The notes beneath the pieces are model-generated. The model worked only from the letters and a program-made list of their open reading frames with translations. It was not told the origin of the DNA and did not search any database. From the NCBI RefSeq assembly GCF_001186155.3, contig NZ_CP016540.2, positions 1,528,001 through 1,592,000 of the forward strand: a stretch of 64,000 nt of DNA, given 5' to 3'. The DNA is from Planococcus versutus. Its GTDB lineage: Bacteria; Bacillota; Bacilli; Bacillales_A; Planococcaceae. How positions within the stretch are numbered: position 1 is the first letter of the stretch; the number at the start of each line of letters is the position of its first letter. Positions 8,692 to 17,176 of this stretch are shown here, in pieces. The translations under genes and the position numbers were made by a program.

Positions 8692-9403
8692 TATAGATTG
8701 CGAGTATTTAGTAGATTATTTGAACGGCACATTGCCTAAAGAAGAAACTGTGCAATTTGAGCAACACTTGAAAACTTGTACCGAATGCCAAGAAATAGTA
8801 GAAGCTACAAGCGAGCTCCCTTATCTTGCGGATCCAGTGGAACCACCGACAGATATGAAAGCGCGAATTTTGTCTAACGTCTTTGAAGAAGATGTAGAAA
8901 AAGACAAACAACCTGGAGCATTAAAACCTGCCATGTCTCCAATACCTATTCACAAAAATAAACGCAAAGAAAATGGTTGGAAACCACTTCTTGCAGCAGT
9001 ATTTACTGTTGTCGCTTGTGGGCAATGCTTATGCATTTTTTCAGCTGTCAGACCAAGAGAGTGAGACTGAAACGGCTATCCAGTCGATTCAATTACAGTC
9101 AAATGAGACATTTACGGGAACTGCCACAGCAGCAATGATCGAAGAAGAAGTGCTGTAAATTTGGTTGTACAAGCAGATCAATTAACCGAACTTGAAGCCA
9201 GTCAAGTTTATCAAGTTTGGCTGATCAAAGATGGTAAGCCAGTTCCAGCTGGAGCATTTTCACCTAATCCTAACGGAGAAGGCGCAAGTTATTACCAGAT
9301 TGAAGATGCAGCGAAAGATTGGGATACGATTGCTATTACATTAGAACCGAATACAGGGAATGTTTCTCCTAAAGGTGAAATCGTCTTAAGTTCCGAGATT
9401 TAA
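8684..9403 (+). pseudogene. RskA-like anti-sigma factor, frameshifted
   Basis: The N-terminal zinc-binding anti-sigma domain is present (DCEYLVDYLNGTL, then H-x3-C-x2-C as HLKTCTEC). It is followed by a linker, a broken transmembrane segment (about 8990-9040) and a C-terminal RskA domain (VYQVWLIKDGKPVPAGAF...LSSEI). The frame changes near 9015 and again near 9150. The combined product would be ~240 residues, normal for membrane anti-sigma factors that sense envelope or redox stress. Both members of the pair are broken, so the response is probably lost unless the indels are errors. Confidence 0.75.
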
Positions 9404-9432
9404 CTGATCGCTAAAGCGATCAGTTTTTTTAT
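9402..9432 (+). terminator. Intrinsic terminator after RskA gene
   Basis: Arms 9402-9412 and 9415-9425 are exact complements around the sequence ACTGATCGC, followed by a T-run. Confidence 0.8.
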
Positions 9433-9456
9433 TTTATTTACTAAGTAAATTATACT

Positions 9457-9485
9457 TTGACATTTTCCTTGAAATTTAGTACATT
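9457..9485 (+). promoter_or_regulatory. Sigma-A-type promoter for guaC
   Basis: A perfect -35 TTGACA at 9457-9462 is followed 17 bases later by TACATT at 9480-9485, leaving a ~55-base leader before guaC. No purine riboswitch pattern is seen in the leader. Confidence 0.6.
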
Positions 9486-9547
9486 ATCATATGGACGAAC
9501 AATAATGAGGTATATAGATATATCATTCGTGTATAGGAGTGTAAATA

Positions 9548-10531
9548 ATGGAAAATGTATTTGATTACGAAGATATTCAATTAGTTCCTGCAAAAGCAAT
9601 AGTGAACAGTCGCTCAGAGTGTGATGCGACAGTCGAATTTGGTGGACGTACGTTTAAATTACCAGTTGTTCCAGCCAATATGCAAACCATTGTAGACGAA
9701 AAACTTGCAGGGTATTTAGCGGAAAACAATTATTTTTATATTATGCATAGATTTGAGCCGGAAAAACGTTTGGCTTTCGCAAAAGACATGCAACAACGTG
9801 GGCTTTTCGCGTCAATAAGTGTCGGTATCAAACCAGAAGAATATGATTTTGTTCAATTATTAGCTGATGAACAGGTTATACCTGAATATATCACGATTGA
9901 TGTGGCTCATGGTCATTCGAATGCCGTGATCGATATGATTCATCATGTGAAGAAACTGATCCCGAACAGTTTTTTAATCGCGGGGAACGTTGGAACTCCA
10001 GAAGCAGTTCGTGAATTAGAGCATGCAGGAGCAGATGCTACAAAAGTTGGGATTGGACCAGGAAAAGTTTGTATTACCAAAATCAAAACTGGATTTGGCA
10101 CTGGCGGCTGGCAATTGGCGGCACTTCGATGGTGTGCAAAAGCTGCAAGCAAGCCAATTATTGCAGATGGTGGCATTCGAACGCACGGCGACATTGCCAA
10201 ATCAGTTCGTTTTGGCGCTTCAATGGTAATGATTGGTTCTCTATTTGCCGGACACGAAGAATCACCTGGTGAGACAATTGAACAAGACGGCAAACTATTA
10301 AAAGAATATTTTGGATCAGCTTCAGAGTTCCAAAAAGGGGAAAAGAAAAACGTCGAAGGCAAGAAAATGTTTGTCGAGTATAAAGGTTCGTTAAAAGATA
10401 CATTAGTTGAAATGGAACAAGATCTTCAATCAGCTATTTCATATGCAGGTGGAGATAAACTAATGGCAATCCGAAATGTGGACTATGTTATCGTAAAAAA
10501 CTCCATTTTCAATGGTGATAAAGTTTATTAA
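9548..10531 (+). CDS. guaC: GMP reductase
   Basis: Converts GMP to IMP with NADPH, returning guanine nucleotides to the adenine branch. The 327-residue length is typical of the Bacillus-type enzyme. Catalytic Cys175 lies in the loop [11 protein letters not shown], followed by the TGFGTGGWQ flap and the phosphate-binding [16 protein letters not shown]. It lacks the CBS domain insert that would mark IMP dehydrogenase. It is monocistronic, with its own promoter and terminator. Confidence 0.95.
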   Translation: MENVFDYEDIQLVPAKAIVNSRSECDATVEFGGRTFKLPVVPANMQTIVDEKLAGYLAENNYFYIMHRFEPEKRLAFAKDMQQRGLFASISVGIKPEEYDFVQLLADEQVIPEYITIDVAHGHSNAVIDMIHHVKKLIPNSFLIAGNVGTPEAVRELEHAGADATKVGIGPGKVCITKIKTGFGTGGWQLAALRWCAKAASKPIIADGGIRTHGDIAKSVRFGASMVMIGSLFAGHEESPGETIEQDGKLLKEYFGSASEFQKGEKKNVEGKKMFVEYKGSLKDTLVEMEQDLQSAISYAGGDKLMAIRNVDYVIVKNSIFNGDKVY

Positions 10532-10535
10532 TGAC

Positions 10536-10572
10536 AAAAATCCCTCATCTAATTGATTGAGGGATTTTTTTT
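10536..10572. terminator. Bidirectional terminator
   Basis: AAAAATCCCTCA (10536-10547) pairs with TGAGGGATTTTT from 10558, with A-run and T-run flanks. It serves guaC on plus and the VTT-domain gene on minus. Confidence 0.85.
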
Positions 10573-11132
10573 GACTTTATCCATATATACAAAGCAGTGA
10601 TTAAAACGATACTAAAAAAACTACATTGAACGATTTTTGGAACAAACTGAATAATGCCATAGACAGTTGCTAGTTCCACTATTACCGCAGGAATTTTGCC
10701 GAGTGAACTGGCAATCCAAAATGATCTTGCGCGGATTAAAGTTAAAGCGGCACCAGCAGTTACAAAACCTGAAGGCACAAAAGGCAGTAAACGCAATAAT
10801 ATCACAAGACTGAATACTTGTTTAGTAGATTGTAGTTGGAATTTTGTCCAAAACCTGTGATGGAGCCATTTAGGATTTGCTTTTGAAAATCCGTATCGAT
10901 ATAAGTGAAACCCAAGCAAAGCACTAGCTATTTCACCAATCAATGTTAAAATAGCACCGCCATAAAGACCAAAAAATTGGATGTTAACTGCAGTGATTAA
11001 TACACTCGGTACAAAGCCCAGCGCGCCTACGGCTAAATTGACGGGTAAAAGTAAGAAGAATTCCAGTAAAACAGATCCATTTACGATAGCAGTACTTCCT
11101 TTCTTGTTTGTTGTTTTGCAGACAATAAACAA
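10545..11132 (-). CDS. TVP38/TMEM64 (VTT domain) membrane protein
   Basis: A ~195-residue polytopic membrane protein of the TVP38/TMEM64/DedA-like group. It has NIQFFGLYGGAILTLIGEIASALLGF as the re-entrant helix region and LLRLLPFVPSGFVTAGAAL as the conserved RxxPxxP-like segment near residues 112-130. Such proteins are linked to lipid scrambling and membrane homeostasis. The start is uncertain: the longest frame begins at a TTG at 11132 without a clear ribosome site, and no good ATG is available. It is a single gene convergent with guaC. Confidence 0.8.
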   Translation of the reverse strand: MFIVCKTTNKKGSTAIVNGSVLLEFFLLLPVNLAVGALGFVPSVLITAVNIQFFGLYGGAILTLIGEIASALLGFHLYRYGFSKANPKWLHHRFWTKFQLQSTKQVFSLVILLRLLPFVPSGFVTAGAALTLIRARSFWIASSLGKIPAVIVELATVYGIIQFVPKIVQCSFFSIVLITALYIWIKSKKIPQSIR

Positions 11133-11275
11133 TTGTGCTGTTATTTTACCATGTTGAGCTCGACTTAAGGATGCTCTATATTTAAACTAAAAAAGACTAT
11201 ATTAAGCCTATTTTGACTTGTATGATAAGTGAGACAGTCAAATACTGACAAAATTCGAAGATGAGGAGTGAAGAT

Positions 11276-12346
11276 TTGCTGAACCAAAAACGCATTCGAG
11301 ATTTTGGAATAGAAATTGGCAACTTGAAAACAGGAAAGCTCAACGCGATTACCGATGTAGCAGGTGTTTCAGTTGGTCATGTCACATTAAGCGAAGGCAA
11401 TATGCAAACAGGTGTAACTGCGATTATTCCGCATACGGGAGATTTGTTCCATGAAAAATTGATTGCTTCGAGCCATGTGATTAATGGTTTTGGAAAAACC
11501 ACAGGAACTATTCAGTTGGGAGAACTTGGAACACTTGAAACACCGATTGTTTTGACGAATACATTAAATGTTGGCACAGCAACAAATGCTGTGATTGACT
11601 ATATGTTGGAGAAAAACCCAGAGATCGGCACTACAACCGGAACCGTTAATGCCGTTATTGGAGAATGCAATGACATGTTTTTAAACGATGTGAGAGCTCG
11701 CTTTGTCAAAGAAGCAGATGTACACAAAGCACTGAACGAGACAAGTATGGAATTTGAAGAAGGAGCGGTCGGAGCAGGTCGTGGCATGCTTTGTTACTCT
11801 TTAAAAGGCGGCATTGGCTCAGCTTCTCGAGTCATCACAGCAACAAATGTAGACTACACGATTGGTGTGCTAGTGCTATCAAACTTTGGCATGCTTAGTG
11901 ATTTGATCATTGATGGCAATCCTATAGGTAAAAAATTAAAGAAAAAGATTTTACAATCGCTCGAAGAACAAGATAAAGGTTCTGTGATGATTGTTGTGGC
12001 GACAGACCTTCCAGTGTCTGAGCGCCAATTGAATCGTATATTAAAGCGCTCAGTAACAGGTCTGTCGCGTACAGGTTCGATTATTACTAATGGCAGTGGT
12101 GAAATCGTACTGGGTTTTTCAACTGCAACTAAAATTCCGCATATGAAACCAGCACAATGTTTGACTATCAAAACCATTCACGAAGAAGATATCGATCAAG
12201 CATTTAGAGCGGTAGGCGAAGCGACAGAAGAAGCTGTGTTAAATTCAATGATAACCGCTGAAGTGGTGGTAGGTCGAGATGGCAACAGCAGACCTACATT
12301 AAAAAACTTACTTGAAAAGTACGATATAATATTTAGTCCACGTTAA
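11276..12346 (+). CDS. P1-family (DmpA/S58) aminopeptidase
   Basis: A self-processing Ntn-type hydrolase of peptidase family S58 (L-aminopeptidase/D-esterase DmpA, beta-aminopeptidases). The autocleavage and nucleophile site is GSVMIVVATDLP, counting as Gly240-Ser241 from the ATG at 11261. The N-terminal ITDVAGVSVGH motif and the GAVGAGRGM segment are family hallmarks. An ATG at 11261 has no ribosome site of its own. The sequence it contains, AGGAG at 11264-11268, is well placed for the in-frame TTG at 11276, which I prefer, giving 356 residues. The substrate is unknown; small N-terminal amino acid amides or esters are likely. Confidence 0.85.
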   Translation: MLNQKRIRDFGIEIGNLKTGKLNAITDVAGVSVGHVTLSEGNMQTGVTAIIPHTGDLFHEKLIASSHVINGFGKTTGTIQLGELGTLETPIVLTNTLNVGTATNAVIDYMLEKNPEIGTTTGTVNAVIGECNDMFLNDVRARFVKEADVHKALNETSMEFEEGAVGAGRGMLCYSLKGGIGSASRVITATNVDYTIGVLVLSNFGMLSDLIIDGNPIGKKLKKKILQSLEEQDKGSVMIVVATDLPVSERQLNRILKRSVTGLSRTGSIITNGSGEIVLGFSTATKIPHMKPAQCLTIKTIHEEDIDQAFRAVGEATEEAVLNSMITAEVVVGRDGNSRPTLKNLLEKYDIIFSPR

Positions 12347-12562
12347 GCTATGGGTACTTCAGGTTAAATGCAATGAATTTATTAAAAAAATAGTTTTTTG
12401 TTTACAATTTACAGAATTGTCTGTAGTCTAATAGTGATAACATAAGTAGTTTTTTAATGAAAAAGTAAAGTTAGTAGGTGCAAAGACTTTTTCATGCTTT
12501 TGATTGGTTATGCAAAGTTTAGGATGCAGCTATGCGAACGAACAGTAAAAGGTGGTGTTCTA

Positions 12563-12829
12563 ATGAGCAGGAAATATTGCTCGTATATTTCAGCTACTCT
12601 CTGTTTCTTAACTTTATTGCCTTTGACGTTAGCGGCGATTCATTGGTTACAGGGACCGCTTGAATTTCTTTTAAGTGTTCATCCGCATTTACCGTGCCTG
12701 CTTAGTGGGTTAGGCGTAATTGCAGCGTTGTTTGGTAAAAAAGGAGATTGGAAATTCAATCTTATTTTGTTCAATACGTTGAGTTTAAGCTTGCATCTTA
12801 TTTTGATAACTAATTTGAGCATTTTTTAA
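12563..12829 (+). CDS. Small hypothetical membrane protein, 88 aa
   Basis: An 88-residue protein with three hydrophobic segments (about residues 8-27, 42-58 and 65-85), not recognised. The frame is open from 12494, but the AAAGGTGG site just before the ATG at 12563 marks the likely start. A terminator follows directly after the stop. Confidence 0.55.
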   Translation: MSRKYCSYISATLCFLTLLPLTLAAIHWLQGPLEFLLSVHPHLPCLLSGLGVIAALFGKKGDWKFNLILFNTLSLSLHLILITNLSIF

Positions 12830-12831
12830 GT

Positions 12832-12870
12832 AAAGATGAGGCATGCATAGATGTTGCTGTCTCATCTTTT
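12832..12870 (+). terminator. Intrinsic terminator
   Basis: Stem AAAGATGAG (12832-12840) with CTCATCTTT (12861-12869) and a 20-base loop, ending in Ts. Confidence 0.6.
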
Positions 12871-12932
12871 GCGATTTATACTAAAAGTGAAATTTTTTTA
12901 TGTGAGTAAAATAAAACATTAGGAGAATACTG

Positions 12933-13421
12933 ATGGTTTTTAGAGAAGCTACACCAGCGGATGCTGAACAATTAAATCAATTGATGAAACACGTAGAGGA
13001 GTCGAATATGATGATGTTCGACCCAGGTGAAAGAAAAACCACTAAAGGAATTTTAGAAAAATTGCTTGCTCAACAAACTAGAACTTCAGTGATCTTAGTA
13101 GTAGAACTGGAATGCAAGTTAGTTGGTTATTTGTTTGCGATAGGAGAAGAAATAAATCGAAAGCGTCATGCTGTGTATATTGCAATGAGTATTCATGAAA
13201 GACAGCGTGGCAAAAGAATTGGTTTAAAACTACTTAAGAAAGTAGAGTTTTGGGCGTGTGAGAAGAATATTCGCCGTATGGAACTGACAGTGATTGAATC
13301 TAATCTAGCAGCTATTTCTTTGTATGAAAAAACAGGATTCGAAATCGAAGGAATCAAACGTCATTCGTTGAAGATTAATGGAGAGTTTGTAAATGAACTA
13401 TACATGTCAAAATTAGTATAA
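12933..13421 (+). CDS. GNAT-family N-acetyltransferase
   Basis: A 162-residue acetyl-CoA-dependent acetyltransferase. The acetyl-CoA loop is RGKRIGLKLLKK (about residues 91-102, the R/Q-x2-G-x-G/A pattern). The C-terminal LTVIESNLAAISLYEKTGFEIEG is typical of RimI/YjdJ-like members. An AGGAGAA ribosome site precedes the ATG. The substrate is not deducible and the gene stands alone. Confidence 0.88.
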   Translation: MVFREATPADAEQLNQLMKHVEESNMMMFDPGERKTTKGILEKLLAQQTRTSVILVVELECKLVGYLFAIGEEINRKRHAVYIAMSIHERQRGKRIGLKLLKKVEFWACEKNIRRMELTVIESNLAAISLYEKTGFEIEGIKRHSLKINGEFVNELYMSKLV

Positions 13422-13476
13422 AAAAGATCGTTGAGCAAAGAATAGTTGAAATTGACCAAAATTCATCCTTGTTGCC

Positions 13477-13773
13477 ATGCTGTTTTTTACAGGAGTTGAT
13501 TTTTTAGCGATGGGCTTAATCGCAAATAAAGAAAGTCATCAAATAGCGCTTTATCTTTTTGTGTAAAAAGAATTACAGCCAGGGGATAAACTGACGGTGT
13601 CAATGAGGATTAGTATAAGTACAAGGTATAAAAGTCTAGAGCAGTTGATTGGCGAGGCGGCTAGTTCAATGTATGAATTTAAGCACAATGTAAGAAATCA
13701 TGTGACCGCTTATTTTGAAATAAGTGAACGGGTCTTTAGTAAATCGTATATGAGGAATATAGGGAAATGGTAA
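13477..13773 (+). pseudogene. Possible degraded ORF with internal stop
   Basis: A 99-codon frame from ATG 13477 to TAA 13771, interrupted by one TAA at 13564. It begins with a hydrophobic stretch (AMLFFTGVDFLAMGLIA) and continues as SLEQLIGEAASSMYEFKHNVRNH. No family recognised. It could be chance reading through intergenic DNA, though the frame is otherwise open on both sides of the single stop. Confidence 0.3.
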
Positions 13774-13811
13774 AACAGTCGCTGAAGTGTAGTGGCTGTT
13801 TTTGTGTGACG

Positions 13812-14089
13812 GCGCTTGTCGGATCTACACGGGCGCTTACGCTTTTGAGTGTCCAGCTTCAGCGCCCAGGTCCTCGAGTCGCTTCAGCTTTACCACAATG
13901 GCTGAAAAACGCCATTGCCGGTAAAGCTTCCAGCGCTTGTCGGACCTACACGGGCGCTTGTGCTTTTGAGTGTCCAGCTTCAGCGCCTAGGTCCTCGAGT
14001 CGCTTCAGCTTTACCACAATGGCTGAAAAACGCCATTGCCGGTAAAGCTTCCAGCGCTTGTCGGACCTACACGGGCGCTTACGCTTTTC
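13812..14089. repeat. Tandem 121-bp intergenic repeat, two full units plus part
   Basis: GCGCTTGTCGGA..ACACGGGCGCTT recurs at 13812, 13933 and 14054, giving an exact 121-bp period. Units differ at only a few bases. Each unit contains GTCCAGCTTCAGCGCC, a CCTCGAGTCGCTTC stretch, then a hairpin AGCTTTACC...AATGGC / GCCATT...GGTAAAGCT, and ends TCGGACCTACACGGGCGCTT. The ends pair to form a long cruciform, with AGCGCC against GGGCGCT. I recall this type of palindromic repeat from intergenic regions of many Bacillales. The two long open frames crossing it are artefacts. The third copy is only the right end. Confidence 0.9.
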
Positions 14090-14210
14090 TTAAACCCAAC
14101 AAAAGCTTTGAAATTGAGTTAAAATAGAAGAAGAGGTTTGGGTTTGATTAAATTGTTTTACTACATAGGAGTCATTAGATTGGATCAACATTATTATTAG
14201 GAGGCCATTC

Positions 14211-15170
14211 ATGAATAGTTTCATTGTTATGCAAGGAGAGACGTACCACGAAGAGCGAAATGCAGGACTTCTTTGGACACCGCAGATGGATAAATCGGGA
14301 ATGGTGCCACATTCTTGGAACCGTATGCAAGAAGTTAAAAAAGGAGATATCGTTTTTCATTATGTGAAAGGATTTGTAGTGGCTATTAGTCGTGTTCAAG
14401 AAGATTGTACGAAAAGTATAATACCCAAAAAGTTCAACGAACATCAAGGTGAAGAAGCGGCGTTTATCAGTTATGTTGCTTACCGAGAATTGGAATACCC
14501 ATTGCACGTAAAGAATTTCTTCCAAGAAATTGAACCGTTATTGCCAATGAAGTATTCAGCATTTCAAGAAGATGCAGGTGGCAACTCTGGTTATTTGTAT
14601 CCGTGTAATGAAGAATTAGCGATAAAGTTGTTAGAATTGATAAGTTCATTAAATATTTTCACGCTCGAAGTCGAACAATTGGAATTATCAATGGAAGTCA
14701 TCAAGAAAACCGGACATGATCCATTGCTTAGTTTAATTGCAGAAGCAGAGCTGGAAATCAAAACGAAGATGCGTCGGGGGAAAGCGCAATTTAGAGAAAG
14801 TTTATTGCCACTTTGGAATGGAGAATGTCCACTTTGCGGAATTGCGATTGGAGAAGTGCTAAGAGCAACACATGCCAAACCTTGGAAAGACAGTTCAACA
14901 TCAGAGCGATTAGATCCCTATAATGGTGTGTTGCTATGTGCCAATCATTGTGCATTGTATTTGGCTGGATATATCGCATTTACTGGGGGAGGACGTCTCC
15001 ATATCTCAAGCCAAATTCCCGAGGAAGATTACTCGATTTATCGGTTGAAAAAAAACTTAAAAATAACTGTATCACCAGAACATGCATCTTATTTAAGATG
15101 GCACAAACGAGTCGTATTTGCCGAACCGCGCAAAGTGAAACTACGAAAAAATGAAAACGGAATGATTTGA
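14211..15170 (+). CDS. EVE-like domain fused to HNH endonuclease
   Basis: A 319-residue protein. Residues ~1-110 resemble an EVE/PUA-like modified-base reader (MVPHSWNRMQEVKKGDIVFHYVKGFVVAISRV: GD-x-V-x-H followed by a strand). Residues ~195-265 are an HNH_2 nuclease: CPLCG (Cys206, Cys209), ATHAKPWK (His221), LDPYNGVLL (Asn238), NHCALY (His246). EVE-HNH fusions are proposed type IV-like restriction enzymes that cut modified DNA. Two acidic residues common after the final His (as in HDALFDxG) are Cys and Leu here, so activity is uncertain. An AGGAGGCC ribosome site precedes the ATG. It stands alone, next to the tandem repeat. Confidence 0.8.
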   Translation: MNSFIVMQGETYHEERNAGLLWTPQMDKSGMVPHSWNRMQEVKKGDIVFHYVKGFVVAISRVQEDCTKSIIPKKFNEHQGEEAAFISYVAYRELEYPLHVKNFFQEIEPLLPMKYSAFQEDAGGNSGYLYPCNEELAIKLLELISSLNIFTLEVEQLELSMEVIKKTGHDPLLSLIAEAELEIKTKMRRGKAQFRESLLPLWNGECPLCGIAIGEVLRATHAKPWKDSSTSERLDPYNGVLLCANHCALYLAGYIAFTGGGRLHISSQIPEEDYSIYRLKKNLKITVSPEHASYLRWHKRVVFAEPRKVKLRKNENGMI

Positions 15171-15219
15171 ATGCATCTTTTGTCTTGTAGGATGTGCTAC
15201 ACTAAAACAAAGTGAATAA

Positions 15220-15392
15220 TCATGCAGAAAAAAGGTGCTGATTCGTCAGCATAACAGGGAACTCGGTTACATTCCGAGGCTGTTTCCGCAACTGTAAGTG
15301 CGTATGAAATAAGAAAACACCACTGTTTAGATTGAACAGCTAAACGGGAAGGTTCTTAAAGTAAATCGATGCACAAGCCAGGAGACCTACCT
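15220..15392 (+). ncRNA. Cobalamin (B12) riboswitch
   Basis: The B12 aptamer is recognisable from CAGGGAACTCGG...CCGAGGCTGTTTCCGCAACTGTAAG, then CACCACTG, GGGAAGG and finally the B12 box AAGCCAGGAGACC at 15375-15387. It lies in the 400-bp leader of the adenosyltransferase-like and BtuF-like genes. A terminator hairpin sits 100 bases downstream, so control is probably by transcription attenuation: cobalamin binding would favour termination and shut the operon down. Confidence 0.93.
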
Positions 15393-15484
15393 TTTTTTGA
15401 ACGTATTTTTACTCTTCGGAAGATAAGGGAATCATACGGCACGTCTCTATTTTTGACTGCTCGAGTATGTCTTTAAATAGTTAT

Positions 15485-15514
15485 GCCGCCGTCCTCTTTT
15501 GAGGGCGGCTTTTT
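15485..15514 (+). terminator. Riboswitch-controlled terminator
   Basis: GCCGCC-GT-CCTC pairs with GAGG-GCGGC across a TTTT loop and is followed by TTTTT. It stands between the B12 aptamer and the first gene, consistent with an attenuator expression platform. Confidence 0.75.
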
Positions 15515-15571
15515 GCTGTTTGGAGAGCGTTCAATGCAGTGATTTTCACCAACTAAAAGTGAGGTGAGAAG

Positions 15572-16117
15572 ATGAAAAAAGATATGCGGTTTCTTTGTTA
15601 TCCATTTATGCGTGAATCTGCAGCAACTGTAGATTTTGAAATTCGAACCGACTCGTTAACTACACGGATTGGGGAAGCTTTGTCATTAACAAAGGATATT
15701 GAAGTGATTCAACGAGACTTGCAGATACTACAACCCATGGCGTATCATTTGAACGGCTCTGTTCGCGGGAAAGTGGCTATACAGGATGAAGATTTGCAAA
15801 TGTTAAGTAATATGTATGATTATTATGTAAACTTCACAAGAGACAAAATTGGCAATTTTGTTTTGCCACAAGGAACGCATGCTGCTTGTGTTTTGCACGT
15901 CTGTCGCAGTGAAGCGAAAAAATCCGTTCGTGCTCTACATAAAGTAAGCGTAGAACGAGACGTGCCTGAAATTCTTTTCAATTATGCGCATCTGCTAGCC
16001 AATGTTTTGTTTACAATGGCTGTGTATGTTAATCAACATCATGGCGTGGAAGAAATTCCATTTGTCAGCAAGTCTTATCCAACGAGACCAAAAAAGAAAG
16101 AAGTGACCAAAAGCTAA
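15572..16117 (+). CDS. PduO-type corrinoid adenosyltransferase-like protein
   Basis: A 181-residue protein matching the C-terminal two-thirds of PduO-type ATP:cob(I)alamin adenosyltransferases: FVLPQGTHAACVLHVCRSEAKKSVRAL (family FVLPGG...AxLHxAR) and YAHLLANVLFTMAVYVNQ (family NRLSDLLFVLARYxN). The N-terminal nucleotide motif TKTGDxG is absent, so it is a divergent member that may have altered nucleotide use. It sits behind a B12 riboswitch and overlaps the BtuF-like gene by one base (TAATG), so it acts in cobalamin uptake or activation. Confidence 0.75.
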   Translation: MKKDMRFLCYPFMRESAATVDFEIRTDSLTTRIGEALSLTKDIEVIQRDLQILQPMAYHLNGSVRGKVAIQDEDLQMLSNMYDYYVNFTRDKIGNFVLPQGTHAACVLHVCRSEAKKSVRALHKVSVERDVPEILFNYAHLLANVLFTMAVYVNQHHGVEEIPFVSKSYPTRPKKKEVTKS

Positions 16118-17055
16118 TGAAAATATCTTTATTTAAGTTCGCATCCATCGGTGTAATGGCATTAACTCTTAGTGCGTGTCAGTCTGACACAACAGAAAAA
16201 TCAGAAACCGAAACTAAACCAAAAGAACAAACAAGTTATACAGTTACTGACGACTTAGACAATGCATTAACATTTGAAACAGTTCCTGCTACTGTGGTTT
16301 CTTTAATTCCAAGCAACACGGAAATATTGTATGAAATTGGAGCTGGTGATAAATTAATTGGCGCAACTGATTATGACACATATCCAGCTGAAGCTGCAGA
16401 AGTTGAACGAGTTTCTGACTCAGTTGTTTTTAATGCAGAGCGTATTATCGAATTAGATCCAGATGTCGTGATTGGTTATTCGACAGGTGCACCAACAGGT
16501 TATGAAGAATTAGAAGCTGCGGGTATTCAAGTGTTTGTTATTGAATCTGCCGAATCTTTTGAAGATGTTTATGGAGATATTGAACAAATTTCAACGGTTA
16601 TGGGGCTTGAAGATAAAGGTGAAGAAGTAAACGACTCAATCAAAGAACAAATTGAAAAAGTACAAGAAAAAGTTGAATCGATCGATGCAACAAAACAACT
16701 ATATTTTGAAATTAGTCCTTCTCCGGAACTTTATACGGCAGGAGAAAAAACTTTCCAACAAGAAATATTAAATCATGCAAATGTTGAAAACATTTTTGGT
16801 GATCTTGAAGGATGGCCGAAAATTTCTGAAGAAGAAGTAATTAAGCGCAATCCCAAAATCATTACAACAACGGTTTCGTATACAGACGATCCAATAGAAG
16901 AGATTAAAGCGCGTCAAGGGTGGAGCGACATCGAAGCTATTCAAAATGACCAAGTCTTTTTCTTAGATGCAGACATCACTTCACGTCCTGGACCAAGAAT
17001 TGGAGAAGCTGTTGAGTTAGTTGCTGAAACTGTTTATCCTGAAGCATTTAAATAA
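16117..17055 (+). CDS. btuF: BtuF-like cobalamin-binding lipoprotein
   Basis: A 312-residue ABC-importer binding protein of the helical-backbone (BtuF/FhuD) class. It has a lipoprotein signal with lipobox LSAC, lipid-bearing Cys21, and the two-lobed TroA-like fold marked by VVSLIPSNTEILYEIGAGDKLIGATDYDTYP and LDPDVVIGY. Translationally coupled to the upstream gene and under the B12 riboswitch, so cobalamin is the likely ligand. The permease and ATPase normally encoded alongside are not in this window; a terminator follows. It must share a transporter encoded elsewhere. Confidence 0.85.
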   Translation: MKISLFKFASIGVMALTLSACQSDTTEKSETETKPKEQTSYTVTDDLDNALTFETVPATVVSLIPSNTEILYEIGAGDKLIGATDYDTYPAEAAEVERVSDSVVFNAERIIELDPDVVIGYSTGAPTGYEELEAAGIQVFVIESAESFEDVYGDIEQISTVMGLEDKGEEVNDSIKEQIEKVQEKVESIDATKQLYFEISPSPELYTAGEKTFQQEILNHANVENIFGDLEGWPKISEEEVIKRNPKIITTTVSYTDDPIEEIKARQGWSDIEAIQNDQVFFLDADITSRPGPRIGEAVELVAETVYPEAFK

Positions 17056-17089
17056 AAACGATAAAAGCGGCTGTTTCATAAGGCTATAA

Positions 17090-17134
17090 AAAAACAAACG
17101 GAGAAAAAGAGTTTCTTTTTCTCCGTTTGTTTTT
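17090..17134. terminator. Bidirectional terminator
   Basis: About 20-bp stem (17090-17109 with 17115-17134) centred on AAACGGAGAAAAAG, with A- and T-rich ends. It separates the convergent btuF and NAT genes. Confidence 0.85.
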
Positions 17135-17176
17135 TAAAACTTCAAGAAGACTGATGAGAGTGAAGACAACAACTCC

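Noticed and set aside
9943..10362. 139-codon ORF opposite guaC
   Set aside because: Complement-strand shadow of a well-conserved gene.
13812..14089. CRISPR array
   Set aside because: The repeat unit is 121 bp with no unique spacers and no cas genes.
13767..14127. Two overlapping cysteine-rich ORFs of 92 and 70 codons
   Set aside because: They run through the 121-bp palindromic repeat and repeat their own sequence with the same period, so they are artefacts of the repeat.
15572..16117. Complete PduO enzyme
   Set aside because: The N-terminal nucleotide motif is missing, so only a PduO-like assignment is supportable.
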